In this document: in pieces, positions 27,776 through 36,156 of the stretch
How positions within the stretch are numbered: the stretch's first letter is position 1
Layout: each line of letters opens with the position of its first letter
Assembly: GCA_029246685.1 (NCBI GenBank)
Contig: JAQWMR010000004.1
Location: 20,841-84,840, forward strand
From: Acidimicrobiales bacterium
GTDB lineage: Bacteria; Actinomycetota; Acidimicrobiia; Acidimicrobiales; Aldehydirespiratoraceae
Length of the DNA: 64,000 nt
Direction of reading: 5' to 3'
The notes under the pieces: model-generated
The model's database searches: none
The model's input: only the letters and a program-made list of their open reading frames with translations
What the model was told of the DNA's origin: nothing
Position numbers and translations under genes: made by a program

Positions 27776-27967
27776 ATGCTGCAGTTCGACCGGGACCATG
27801 AAATCGAGCATCTGCGCCGTTCGCTGGCAATGCTGCCGGCCGGCTCTGATGCCCTGAAGCGGGAGGAGGCGATAGCGCTCCTCGCTCGGCTACGGGACGT
27901 CACGACCCGCCTCCGCCACGTCGAGGACGACCTGCGGGCCCTGCTGGACGAGATCGAGGCGAGCTAG
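27776..27967 (+). CDS. Small coiled-coil protein under a predicted SOS promoter
   Basis: A 63-residue protein, highly charged and predicted all-helical, with heptad-like Leu spacing across both halves (HLRRSLAML, LLARLRDVTTRL, LRALLDEIEAS). No family is recognised. Evidence that it is real: a LexA-type box and -10 element are positioned exactly for its ATG, and the frame has good codon use. Its stop overlaps that of the opposite hydrolase by 4 nt. It may act through protein contact in the DNA-damage response, perhaps on division or repair; this is only a guess from regulation and size. Confidence 0.7.
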   Translation: MLQFDRDHEIEHLRRSLAMLPAGSDALKREEAIALLARLRDVTTRLRHVEDDLRALLDEIEAS

Positions 27968-28674
27968 GGAGGGCTGGCGTGGGCGGCAAACTGCTCGCGG
28001 ACCCAGGTGCCGGTGATCTCCGCGATCTCGTCGGCCGCCTCGGCCATGAGGTGGTCGGTGTCGGAGAACGTCCGGACCTCGCCCGTCCCGGCGAGCGACT
28101 GCACCATCATCGAGTTCTCCGGCCCGAGGATGGAATCGCGTTCGCCGTGGAGAAGAAGAAGGGGAGTGGTGCCGAGGCGGCTTGCTTCCTCACAGCCGGC
28201 CGACTGGGTCGCAAACGTCACGACGCCGGCCGTGTGCTCGGTGAATGTGGACGCTGCCTGAATCGCGACCGCGCCGCCGAACGAATGGCCGAGGATGGCG
28301 AACCGTTCGGCTCCGTTGCGTAGGGCGAGATCCGCGGCGGCGCAGGTGTCGAGCAGGCAGCGGGGGAGATCGCCGGCTTTGCGGTAGCCGATCGCCATTG
28401 CGGCCCGCCCTTCCGCGGCCAACTCCAGCCCCAGTTCGAGATACAGCGACCGTCCGGGACCGAGCATCCCGCCCATCGCGCCGCCACACATCAGCGCCAC
28501 GTCGGTCGCCCCGGGAGCGCCATGCCACATGATCTGTAGCAGGCCTTCCATCGTGTAGATCTCCACGAGCCGGCTCGTGTCGGTGAGCTCGCCATCGGCT
28601 TTGGCGAGCACTCCGAGCATGTCGAGCGGTGCCCGCCGAGCCGAGTCCTCCCCGGAAGAAACAGAATCGGTCAC
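27964..28674 (-). CDS. Alpha/beta hydrolase, dienelactone hydrolase-like
   Basis: A 236-residue alpha/beta-hydrolase-fold protein with nucleophile elbow GHSFGG, a late Asp in LHGERDSILG and His in SDTDHLM, together the catalytic triad. It starts with GTG at 28674. The early part MCGGAMGG fits an oxyanion-hole region. It is probably an esterase or thioesterase-like enzyme; substrate unknown. It lies next to the tRNA pair. Confidence 0.8.
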   Translation of the reverse strand: MTDSVSSGEDSARRAPLDMLGVLAKADGELTDTSRLVEIYTMEGLLQIMWHGAPGATDVALMCGGAMGGMLGPGRSLYLELGLELAAEGRAAMAIGYRKAGDLPRCLLDTCAAADLALRNGAERFAILGHSFGGAVAIQAASTFTEHTAGVVTFATQSAGCEEASRLGTTPLLLLHGERDSILGPENSMMVQSLAGTGEVRTFSDTDHLMAEAADEIAEITGTWVREQFAAHASPP

Positions 28675-28723
28675 GGAATCATGCTCTCACGCGCGGACCG
28701 CCCCGCTACCATTCCCTGCGCTG

Positions 28724-28798
28724 GCGCCGGTGCCCGAGCGGCCCAAGGGAGCGGCCTGCAAAGCCGTACAGTCGCGGGTTCAAATCCCGCCCGGCGCT
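28724..28798 (+). tRNA. tRNA-Cys(GCA)
   Basis: 75 nt. Acceptor GCGCCGG pairs with CCGGCGC, the discriminator is T as expected for tRNA-Cys, and the anticodon loop CTGCAAA gives GCA. The T arm is GCGGG-TTCAAAT-CCCGC. CCA is not encoded. Confidence 0.95.
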
Positions 28799-28886
28799 CT
28801 TCAGCATTCGAGGTCGTCGTTGATGCGGCGGCCTCGAATCGCGTTCGGGATTGGTTGGATCCGCTGCTACAGTTCCGACTCTCAAG

Positions 28887-28960
28887 GGGCCGTTAGCTCA
28901 GTTGGTTAGAGCGCCTGCTCGACACGCAGGAGGTCACAAGTTCGACTCTTGTACGGCCCA
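28887..28960 (+). tRNA. tRNA-Val(GAC)
   Basis: 74 nt. Acceptor GGGCCGT pairs with ACGGCCC, followed by A. Anticodon stem CCTGC/GCAGG encloses TCGACAC (anticodon GAC). The D arm is TAGCTCAGTTGGTTAGAGC. CCA is not encoded. It is 88 nt after tRNA-Cys. Confidence 0.95.
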
Positions 28961-29009
28961 CGGCAACCCTTCGGGTTGCCGGGAGTATTGGCGGAGCCAA
29001 TACTCCCGG
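28961..29009 (+). terminator. Two adjoining hairpins after tRNA-Val
   Basis: CGGCAACCC/GGGTTGCCG (28961-28981, TTC loop) is immediately followed by a 14-bp stem starting CCGGGAGTATTGGC with a 3-nt loop (28979-29009). The two share three bases, so they compete at the junction. There is no T run. They probably terminate tRNA transcription and may also shield the chorismate mutase gene. Confidence 0.6.
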
Positions 29010-29058
29010 CGAACTCGCACCCCAATCCATACCCGGCCGGAGACTCCCGGGAGGCACT

Positions 29059-29349
29059 GTGAGCAACGATCCGCAGCTCGAGCACTACCGATCGAGTATC
29101 GACAACATCGATGCGGCGTTGATCCTGCTACTCGCAGAGCGGTTCAAGGTGACGACAGCCGTGGGTGAGTACAAGGCCGCCGTCGGACTTCCGGCTGCGG
29201 ATCCTGCACGCGAGGACGAACAGATCGCACGCCTCCGATCCCTCGCCGCCGACGCGGACCTGGACCCAGCGTTCAGCGAGGCGTTCCTTCGCTTCGTGAT
29301 CGCGGAAGTGATCCGTCATCACGAGCACGCCGCCAACTGCGACAGCTGA
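29059..29349 (+). CDS. Chorismate mutase, AroQ type
   Basis: A 96-residue all-helical protein of the AroQ fold: an N-terminal helix starting YRSSIDNIDAALILLLAERF, then VGEYKAA and the third helix FVIAEVIRHH. It converts chorismate to prephenate for Phe and Tyr synthesis. It starts with GTG preceded by GGGAGG. It stands alone, separated from other shikimate genes, as is common for the small single-domain enzyme in Actinobacteria. No signal peptide, so it is cytoplasmic. Confidence 0.88.
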   Translation: MSNDPQLEHYRSSIDNIDAALILLLAERFKVTTAVGEYKAAVGLPAADPAREDEQIARLRSLAADADLDPAFSEAFLRFVIAEVIRHHEHAANCDS

Positions 29350-29350
29350 T

Positions 29351-29773
29351 TCAGCTGACCGCGCGTTCGTCGGTCCACACGATCTCGAGGCGGCGAGCCG
29401 CTATTCGCCACCCGCCGTCCGTGCGCACGAACCGGTCGTGATACCGGATGTGCATCACCTTGTCGGTTCGGGTGTCGCCCTCCACAGTCAGGTGATGGGC
29501 GGTGCAGTACGTGATCCCCGTCGCCCCATCGCTGGTGGCGTCGACCACCTGCTGTCCGACCATGTGGCTCGTCGCTTCGTAGCGCAGCAGTCCCTGCATC
29601 GCTGTGAGGATCTCGGCCATTCCGGTGCGTTCGGAGGTCCCGGTCCTCAGCGCTGCGTCGGGCGCGAACACGTGCGCCAGTGCATCGAAATCTCGGGTGT
29701 CGCAGGCGAGGGCGTATCGGGCTGCGAGGTCGCGCAGGGCGTCGCGATCGTCGAGGTCGAGGGGGCTCGTCAT
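29351..29773 (-). CDS. NTF2-like (SnoaL-type) protein
   Basis: From the ATG at 29773 the protein has 140 residues of the SnoaL/NTF2 fold: an N-terminal helix RDALRDLAARYALACDTRD, then strands with HLTVEGD, VMHIRYHDRFVRT and WRIAARRLEIVW. Members act as ring hydroxylation partners, dehydratases or isomerases of polyketide or steroid rings. It is divergent from the GntR regulator with 70 nt between them and may be a target of it. An alternative start lies 12 nt upstream. Confidence 0.75.
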   Translation of the reverse strand: MTSPLDLDDRDALRDLAARYALACDTRDFDALAHVFAPDAALRTGTSERTGMAEILTAMQGLLRYEATSHMVGQQVVDATSDGATGITYCTAHHLTVEGDTRTDKVMHIRYHDRFVRTDGGWRIAARRLEIVWTDERAVS

Positions 29774-29843
29774 CGCCGTCACCATCGCACGCCCAGGTCG
29801 CCGGGTGCACACCGATCGCGCCGGTAGGGTGAGCGGCCAGATC

Positions 29844-30608
29844 ATGAACTCGTCACGACTCGATCGATCGAGCGGGTTGCCGCTCTGGGCCCAGCTCGAG
29901 GCCGAGCTTCGCCGTGCCATCGACGAGGGCGACTTCGATGACCGGTTTCCCACCGACCTGGAGCTCACCCGCCGCTACGAGGTCAGCCGCCACACCGTGC
30001 GAGAGGCTGTCGGCCGGCTCCAGGCCGACGGGCTCGTCAGTCGAGTACGCGGGCGGGGAACGGTGGTCGAGCGACCCCAGTTCGAGCAGCGCCTCGGAGC
30101 GCTCTATTCGCTGTTCACGTCGATCGAGGCGGAAGGAGTCGAGCAGCGCTCCGAAGTGATCGACGTGGGCATTCACCCCGATGCAGATGCTGCGGCACGG
30201 CTCGGCTTGGGTCACGACGAAGAGCTGTTTCGCCTCGAACGGATTCGGTTCGCCGACGATGAGCCGCTAGCGATCGACATCGCCTGGCTTGGTGCAGACC
30301 TCGGTCGACCACTGCTCGACGTCGACTTCAGTCACACCGCGCTCTACGACGAGCTCGAGCGACAGTGCGCCTGCCGGCCGGACCGGGGCTGGGAGCGGAT
30401 CGCCCCCGTCGTGCCAACCAGTGCCGAACGCAAGCTGCTCGGCACGGACGCTGACCAAGCCGCGTTTCGGGTCGAGCGGCTGGGGCAGCTCGGCGAGCGC
30501 GTGATCGAATGGCGGGTGACCCTCATCCGGGGCGACCGCTACCGGTTCTTCGCCGATTGGTCGGCAGCCGGAAGCGGCGGCCTGAGAATGTCCTCGGAGG
30601 ACGAGTGA
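29844..30608 (+). CDS. GntR-family regulator with UTRA domain
   Basis: The 254-residue protein begins with a winged-helix domain (PTDLELTRRYEVSRHTVREAVGRL near 36-60) and continues with a UTRA ligand-binding domain, the HutC subfamily layout. The stop overlaps the aceK GTG by GTGA, so the regulator and AceK are translated together. It may sense a TCA or acyl metabolite and control aceK and its own promoter; the ligand is unknown. A longer frame upstream overlaps the divergent NTF2-like gene and is rejected. Confidence 0.85.
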   Translation: MNSSRLDRSSGLPLWAQLEAELRRAIDEGDFDDRFPTDLELTRRYEVSRHTVREAVGRLQADGLVSRVRGRGTVVERPQFEQRLGALYSLFTSIEAEGVEQRSEVIDVGIHPDADAAARLGLGHDEELFRLERIRFADDEPLAIDIAWLGADLGRPLLDVDFSHTALYDELERQCACRPDRGWERIAPVVPTSAERKLLGTDADQAAFRVERLGQLGERVIEWRVTLIRGDRYRFFADWSAAGSGGLRMSSEDE

Positions 30609-32368
30609 ACGCTCTCGACATCGCGGCCGAACCGCCGGCGATCGACCCGACCGTCGAGCGACTGGCGCGCACGCTGCACGACGCCTTCGTGGACTACCAC
30701 GACCGCTATCTCGGCATCACTCATCGCGCGGCCCGCCGCTTTCTCGACCGCGACTGGTCGGCTCATCAGAGCGATGCCACCGAACGACTCGGTCTACACA
30801 AGCGGCTCGTCTACGGCGTGGTCGACTCCGCCCGCCTGGTGTTGCCAGAGGACGAGTTCGCCGCCCGCACGCTCTGGATACGGGCCCGGCGGCGCTACGT
30901 CGATCTCGTCGGCGAACGAATGGATCTCGAACTCGCGGAGACGTTCTACAACTCGGTGACCCGGCGCCTCTTCGAGGTTGTCGGGCTCGACACCGAACTG
31001 GAGTTCCTCTGGCTCGGTCCGACGGCGCTCCCCGCGGACGACGGCAGCCGGGGCGAGTACCGCGCATTCCCCCGAGAGGACTCCCTCGTGGACTGCGTGC
31101 GCGAGATCTTCGAGCACTCCACCGTCTCCGACCACTTCGGGGATCTGGGTGGCGACGCTGAGAAGGTCGCCGCGCGCGTGGCGGTCCACCTCGACGACAT
31201 GTGGGACGGCCATCTCGACGCCATCGACATCCTCCGGCCGATCTTCTACCGCAACAAGGGCGCGTATCTCGTGGGCCGCCTGCGGTGGCTGAACCGGGTA
31301 TCGCCGGTCGTCATCCCGCTCCTGAACCACGAGGATCGCGGCGTCCACGTGGACGCGGTGTTGCTCACGGAGACCGATGCAAGTCGGCTGTTCGGCTACA
31401 CCCGCTCGTACTTCCATGTGCTGTGTCGGCGACCGGCGGCGGTTGTCGGCTTCCTGAAGTCGCTGTTGCCGGTGAAGCCGGTGGCTGAGCTCTACACGTC
31501 GATCGGCTACAGCCAGCACGGCAAGACGAATCTCTTCCGGGCGCTGTATCGCCACATGGATCACTCCAACACCCGGTTCGAACGAGCTCGAGGGGCGAGG
31601 GGCATGGTGATGGCGGTGTTCACGTTGCCGTCGTTCGACGTCGTGTTCAAGCTGATCAAGGATCGCTTCGCGCCCACCAAGCGCACCACGCCGGAAGAGG
31701 TGAAGCGTCGCTACAAGCTCGTGTTCAACCACGACCGGGTGGGCCGTCTCGTCGACGCCCAGGAGTTCACCAACCTCAGCTTCCAGCGGGACCGGTTCGA
31801 GGAGGAGCTGATCGACGAGCTCCGCAATGACTGCGCTCGCACGGTCACGATCACCGACGACGAGGTCGTGTTGCACCACGTGTACACCGAGCGCCGGTTG
31901 TACCCGTTGGACCTGTATCTGCGGGAGATGGCGCCGGACCGAGCCCGTGCCGCGGCGATCGACTACGGCTACGCGATCAAGGATCTGGCCGCGGCTGCGA
32001 TCTTCCCGGGCGACCTCTTCCCGAAGAACTTCGGCGTCACCCGCCACGGTGCCGTGGTCTTCTACGACTACGACGAGCTCGCCCTGCTCGAGGACGTCAA
32101 CTTTCGAAAGATGCCGGTGAGTCAGAGCTACGAGGACGAGATGTCCGATCAGCCGTGGTTCCCCGTCGAGCCTGACGATGTCTTCCCGGAGGAGTTCTCC
32201 ACGTATCTGCGCTCCCCGCGCGTGGTGGGCGAGGTGATGGAGAGCCGGCACCCGGAGCTGTGCACGGTCGAGTTCTGGAAGTCGATGCAGGCACTCCACG
32301 AGTCCGGCGAGCTTCCAGACTTCTTCCCGTATCCCGAGGAGCTGCGGTTGCATGTTGAGCACAACTGA
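30605..32368 (+). CDS. aceK: Isocitrate dehydrogenase kinase/phosphatase
   Basis: A 587-residue protein, close to the 578 residues of E. coli AceK. The most conserved part is present: AIFPGD (Asp470) followed by KNFGVTRHG and VVFYDYDE (Asp488, Asp490), then EDEMSDQPWF and DVFPEEF. The N-terminal regulatory half is also recognisable (IFYRNKGAYLVGRL). AceK phosphorylates isocitrate dehydrogenase to switch it off and dephosphorylates it to restore flux, so it controls entry to the glyoxylate shunt. It is known mainly from Proteobacteria, so its presence here is unusual. It starts with GTG overlapping the regulator stop, and the downstream SDR overlaps its end by 17 nt. No isocitrate dehydrogenase, isocitrate lyase or malate synthase is in the window. 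Confidence 0.95.
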   Translation: MNALDIAAEPPAIDPTVERLARTLHDAFVDYHDRYLGITHRAARRFLDRDWSAHQSDATERLGLHKRLVYGVVDSARLVLPEDEFAARTLWIRARRRYVDLVGERMDLELAETFYNSVTRRLFEVVGLDTELEFLWLGPTALPADDGSRGEYRAFPREDSLVDCVREIFEHSTVSDHFGDLGGDAEKVAARVAVHLDDMWDGHLDAIDILRPIFYRNKGAYLVGRLRWLNRVSPVVIPLLNHEDRGVHVDAVLLTETDASRLFGYTRSYFHVLCRRPAAVVGFLKSLLPVKPVAELYTSIGYSQHGKTNLFRALYRHMDHSNTRFERARGARGMVMAVFTLPSFDVVFKLIKDRFAPTKRTTPEEVKRRYKLVFNHDRVGRLVDAQEFTNLSFQRDRFEEELIDELRNDCARTVTITDDEVVLHHVYTERRLYPLDLYLREMAPDRARAAAIDYGYAIKDLAAAAIFPGDLFPKNFGVTRHGAVVFYDYDELALLEDVNFRKMPVSQSYEDEMSDQPWFPVEPDDVFPEEFSTYLRSPRVVGEVMESRHPELCTVEFWKSMQALHESGELPDFFPYPEELRLHVEHN

Positions 32369-33179
32369 CGGTCGAGTCGCCGTCGTCACAGGCGCCGGTT
32401 CCGGCATCGGTCGGGCCATGGTCGCCCACTTCGTGGAGCGGGGCATGAAGGTCGCTGCGGCCGACATCGATGGTGACGCGGCAGCCGCCGCAGCTTCGGC
32501 TGCGGGCGGCGAGACGATCTCAATGGCGGTCGACGTGGCTGACGCGGCTGCCGTCGAGGCGCTCGCTGCGGAGGTCTACGACACGTGGGGGGCCACGCAC
32601 CTTCTGTGCAACAACGCCGGCGTGTTCCAGGCCGGTCTCTCCTGGGAGCGGTCCGTCGAGGACTGGGACTGGGCGCTCGGCGTCAACCTCTGGGGCATCA
32701 TCCACGGGGTGAAGGCGTTCGTCCCCCGCATGCTCGCGGGCGGCGACGAGGGCCACGTGGTGAACACCTCTTCCGTCGCTGGATTCGTCGCGGCGCCGTT
32801 CTCGGGGCCCTACAACGTCTCGAAGGTGGCCGCCTTCTCGATGAGCGAGACGCTCGCCCACGACCTCGCGGCCGTGGGTGCGAGTGTCGGCGCGTCTGTG
32901 CTGTGCCCGAGCTCGATCCGCACAGGGATCGCCCACACGGATCGTGTGCGGCCCGGCGGTCCGTCCGACGAGGGCGCTGATGCCGCGGCGATTCGCGAGT
33001 CCCTCTTCCAGATCACCGAGACCGGCATCGATCCGGCCGAGGTGCCACCGATCGTGCTCGCTGGCATCGCCGCTGGGGACTTCCTGATCGCCACGAAGCC
33101 GTCGTACGCGAACCAGATCCAGACCCGGTTCGACGCACTCCTCGACCGGCGGCTCCCGCCGACTCCGGCGGTCGACTGA
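32352..33179 (+). CDS. SDR-family oxidoreductase
   Basis: A 275-residue SDR with TGAGSGIG, NNAG, Ser in VNTSSVAG and catalytic YNVSK. It overlaps aceK by 17 nt and the acyltransferase follows after 4 nt, so it belongs to the same operon. It resembles SDRs acting on hydroxyacyl or alcohol substrates; no specific role in the AceK switch is obvious. Confidence 0.88.
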   Translation: MLSTTDGRVAVVTGAGSGIGRAMVAHFVERGMKVAAADIDGDAAAAAASAAGGETISMAVDVADAAAVEALAAEVYDTWGATHLLCNNAGVFQAGLSWERSVEDWDWALGVNLWGIIHGVKAFVPRMLAGGDEGHVVNTSSVAGFVAAPFSGPYNVSKVAAFSMSETLAHDLAAVGASVGASVLCPSSIRTGIAHTDRVRPGGPSDEGADAAAIRESLFQITETGIDPAEVPPIVLAGIAAGDFLIATKPSYANQIQTRFDALLDRRLPPTPAVD

Positions 33180-33183
33180 CGTC

Positions 33184-35160
33184 GTGCGAAACCACGTCGT
33201 CGCACTGGACGGACTCCGGGGCGTCGCGGTGGCGGCCGTGGTCGCCTATCACGTTCGCCCGGATTGGGTGCCGGGCGGCTTCCTGGGTGTCGATCTCTTC
33301 TTCGTCCTCTCGGGCTATCTGATCACGAGCCTGCTCCTCGAGGAGCATGAGCGCTCCGGCCGCATCGACCTCGTCGGCTTCGCCGGCCGCCGAGTCAGAC
33401 GGCTTGTGCCGGCAGTGCTGCTCGTCGTCCTCGCCGTCTCCGTCTACATCGGGGCGAACGGAGACCTCGGGGAGATCGAGCGGGCACGTCGGCACGGTCT
33501 GGCCACGATCGGCTACGTGGCGAACTGGCTCTTCATCGCTGATGGGGATTCGTACTTCGCCGATGTGGCCGGCCCGTCGATGCTGCGCCATGTGTGGTCG
33601 CTCGCCATCGAGGAGCAGTTCTACCTTCTCTGGCCGCTCATGGCGTGGGGCGCGCTTCGGCTCGCCGGGCGCCGGGCTGTGGTCGGCGTGGCGCTCGCCG
33701 TCGGGGCGGTGTCGGTCGTGCTGATGGCGGTCCTCCACGACGCCGTCGACCCGAGCAGGGCGTACTTCGGCACCGATACGAGGATCTTCGAGCCCCTCGT
33801 CGGCGCCGCCCTCGCCGTTGCGCTGCCGCTGCGAAGCACCAAGCCGCAGTGGCTTGTTCGATTTGGAGCGGCTGCCGGCGCGCTGTGGCTGCTCATGTTG
33901 CTGTTGGTGGACGACCAGTGGACCGGCTTTTACCTCGGAGGGGCTCTGGCGATCGCTGTTGTCGTCGGCGCCGTGGTGATCGCGGCCACCGCCGATGGTC
34001 CTGTCGCCAAGCTTCTCGCCTGGCGTCCGCTCGTCGGCCTCGGGGTGATCTCCTACGGCGTGTATCTGTGGCACTGGCCGATCCTGCTCGTCGCCCGTCG
34101 GGATAGCTGGACGGGCAGCGTCGCCGATGGCGGAATCGTCGTGTCCTCGGTCGCTGTCGCGTACGCCTCGCACCGGCTCGTGGAGCGCCCGGTACGTCGG
34201 AGCCCACGCCTCGTCGGTTGGCGCCCAGTCGGAGCGGCCGCAGCAGCGATGCTGCTCGTCGCCGGCCTGGTGGTGGTCTCTACGCGCGGGACGATCCCGG
34301 CGGAGGCCGTGACGGTGGACGAGGCGATCCGGGCGATCGTGGACAACGAACCGGCTGCCGGGGATGGTGAGGGCGCGGACGAGGTCGCCACGACTGATCC
34401 CGCGGCGCCACGTCGCCCGATCGTCGTCGCCCTCGTCGGCGACAGCTCCGCGTGGACGTTGGGCGGTGGTCTCGTGTCGTGGGGGCTCGACCACGGTCCC
34501 TACGAGTCGCCGTTCGATCCGGACGAGATCGTGCTGCTCAACCTCGCCCGCAAGGGATACCGGCTCGCCCCGGGCGCGACCATCGATCTCGACGTTCCTC
34601 GGCCGCGCCCTGACGTCGACCTCGAGGACGAGGCCTGGTGGCGCGACACCATCGCCACGGTCGAACCCGACCTCGTCGTCGCCCTCTTCGGGCTGAGCGA
34701 TCTTCAATCCCGCGAGATCAACGGCGACGTGATCGAGTTCGGCTCGCCCGAGTTCGAGGAGTTGATGAGCTCGGCGGTAACCGACCTGTTCGGTGATCTC
34801 GCCGAGACCGCGCCGGTGATCGTCCTGACGACGCCGCCGCTCATCGGCGAACACATGCCGCAGCCAGTCATGGCCGAGTTCTTCCGCAACGAGTCGGCGC
34901 AGCGGGCGACGACGTTGAACGCGATCTTCGCGTCGACCGCGGCGGCTGACGACGGCATCGCGGTGGTCGACTTCGCTGCACTCCTCTGCCCCGACCGGAG
35001 CAGTGACGGGAGCGACCACGGCTGCCTTCTCGGCCTCGACGGGTCGCCCGCTCGTCACGACGGCGTGCACTTCACCGCCAACGGAGGACGCCTGGCGGCC
35101 TCGTTGTTGCGCGCCGCGCTGCTCGACCACGCCGACGCGGCCAAGCACGACGCGCCGTAG
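33184..35160 (+). CDS. OafA-like membrane acyltransferase with SGNH domain
   Basis: The 658-residue protein starts with acyltransferase-3 features (ALDGLRGVAV, the His in AYHV, FVLSGYLIT) and about ten membrane segments to residue 370. An extracellular SGNH hydrolase-like domain follows, with G419-D420-S421 and D626-x2-H629. Such proteins O-acetylate surface polysaccharides or glycolipids. It starts with GTG. It is probably co-transcribed with the SDR. The target glycan is unknown. Confidence 0.9.
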   Translation: MRNHVVALDGLRGVAVAAVVAYHVRPDWVPGGFLGVDLFFVLSGYLITSLLLEEHERSGRIDLVGFAGRRVRRLVPAVLLVVLAVSVYIGANGDLGEIERARRHGLATIGYVANWLFIADGDSYFADVAGPSMLRHVWSLAIEEQFYLLWPLMAWGALRLAGRRAVVGVALAVGAVSVVLMAVLHDAVDPSRAYFGTDTRIFEPLVGAALAVALPLRSTKPQWLVRFGAAAGALWLLMLLLVDDQWTGFYLGGALAIAVVVGAVVIAATADGPVAKLLAWRPLVGLGVISYGVYLWHWPILLVARRDSWTGSVADGGIVVSSVAVAYASHRLVERPVRRSPRLVGWRPVGAAAAAMLLVAGLVVVSTRGTIPAEAVTVDEAIRAIVDNEPAAGDGEGADEVATTDPAAPRRPIVVALVGDSSAWTLGGGLVSWGLDHGPYESPFDPDEIVLLNLARKGYRLAPGATIDLDVPRPRPDVDLEDEAWWRDTIATVEPDLVVALFGLSDLQSREINGDVIEFGSPEFEELMSSAVTDLFGDLAETAPVIVLTTPPLIGEHMPQPVMAEFFRNESAQRATTLNAIFASTAAADDGIAVVDFAALLCPDRSSDGSDHGCLLGLDGSPARHDGVHFTANGGRLAASLLRAALLDHADAAKHDAP

Positions 35161-35169
35161 AGTCGCCGC

Positions 35170-36150
35170 ATGCGCGCCATCGTCCTCGAGGAGAAGGGCG
35201 GACCGGAGGTTCTCCAGGTCCGCGACGACATTCCGGACCCCACACCGGGTCCGGAGGAGGTCGTGGTCGACATCGTCTCCACGTCGGTCAACCGCGCTGA
35301 TCTTCTCCAACGCATGGGTCTGTATCCGGGGCCGCCGTCGGAACACGAGATACCCGGGCTCGAGTTCGCAGGGCGTGTCGCCGCGGTCGGGGATCGCGTG
35401 AGCGACCGCGTGGTAGGTGACGCGGTGATGGCCATCAGCAATGGCGGGTGCTACGCCGAGAAGATCGCGATCCATTCCCGCCAGACCATGCCCGTTCCCG
35501 CGGCGCTTCCGCTCAGTGATGCCGGCGCCTTCCCGGAGGTCTACATCACCGCCTGGGACGCCCTCGTGCGCCAGGGTGGGCTGACCTCGGGTCGCTGGGC
35601 GCTGGTCCATGCGGGCGCGAGCGGTGTGGGAACTGCGTCCATCCAGATCGCCAAGGCGTTGGGCGCCCGCATCGCCGTGACGGCGTCGGCCAGCAAGCAC
35701 GACGTGTGCCGGGCCCTCGGCGCCGATGCAGTGATCGACTACGCGAGCGAGGACTTCGCGGTACGGACGCTCGAGCTGACCGACGGCGAAGGCGCCGACG
35801 TCGTACTCGACGTGATCGGCGGCGAGTATCTGCCGCGCAACGTCCAGGCGCTGCGGCTCGGTGGCCGGATCATCCAGGTCGGCGTGATGGACGGCGGGCC
35901 GGTGCCGTTCGACGTGGGCTCGCTGCTGATGAAGCGGGCCTCGGTCACCGGGACCACGCTTCGGGCCCGTCCGCTCGAGGAGAAGATCGCGGTGACCCGT
36001 GAGTTCGCGGCGCAGATGCTGCCGCGGGTCGGCGAGGGCGGGTTGGCGCCCGTGATCGACAGCCGGTTCCCGCTCGCGGAGGTGGGCGCGGCGCACGAAC
36101 GAATGGGCGCGAACCTCAACGCCGGCAAGATCGTGCTCGACGTCGGCTGA
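35170..36150 (+). CDS. NAD(P)H quinone oxidoreductase, PIG3-like
   Basis: The 326-residue zinc-free MDR protein begins MRAIVLEEKGGPEVLQVRD, with NRADLLQRMGLYPGP typical of the PIG3/QOR type, and a VHAGASGVGTA cofactor site near 150. TAGAGT, overlapping the upstream stop codon, lies 6 nt before the ATG, so it can be transcribed as a leaderless mRNA. It reduces quinones with NADPH. It converges on the PhzF-like gene. Confidence 0.88.
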   Translation: MRAIVLEEKGGPEVLQVRDDIPDPTPGPEEVVVDIVSTSVNRADLLQRMGLYPGPPSEHEIPGLEFAGRVAAVGDRVSDRVVGDAVMAISNGGCYAEKIAIHSRQTMPVPAALPLSDAGAFPEVYITAWDALVRQGGLTSGRWALVHAGASGVGTASIQIAKALGARIAVTASASKHDVCRALGADAVIDYASEDFAVRTLELTDGEGADVVLDVIGGEYLPRNVQALRLGGRIIQVGVMDGGPVPFDVGSLLMKRASVTGTTLRARPLEEKIAVTREFAAQMLPRVGEGGLAPVIDSRFPLAEVGAAHERMGANLNAGKIVLDVG

Positions 36151-36156
36151 GCGGCC

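Noticed and set aside
33013..36096. 1027-residue open frame on the minus strand
   Set aside because: It lies opposite the well-recognised acyltransferase and quinone reductase genes, is Arg/His-rich with no motifs, and is a high-GC shadow frame.
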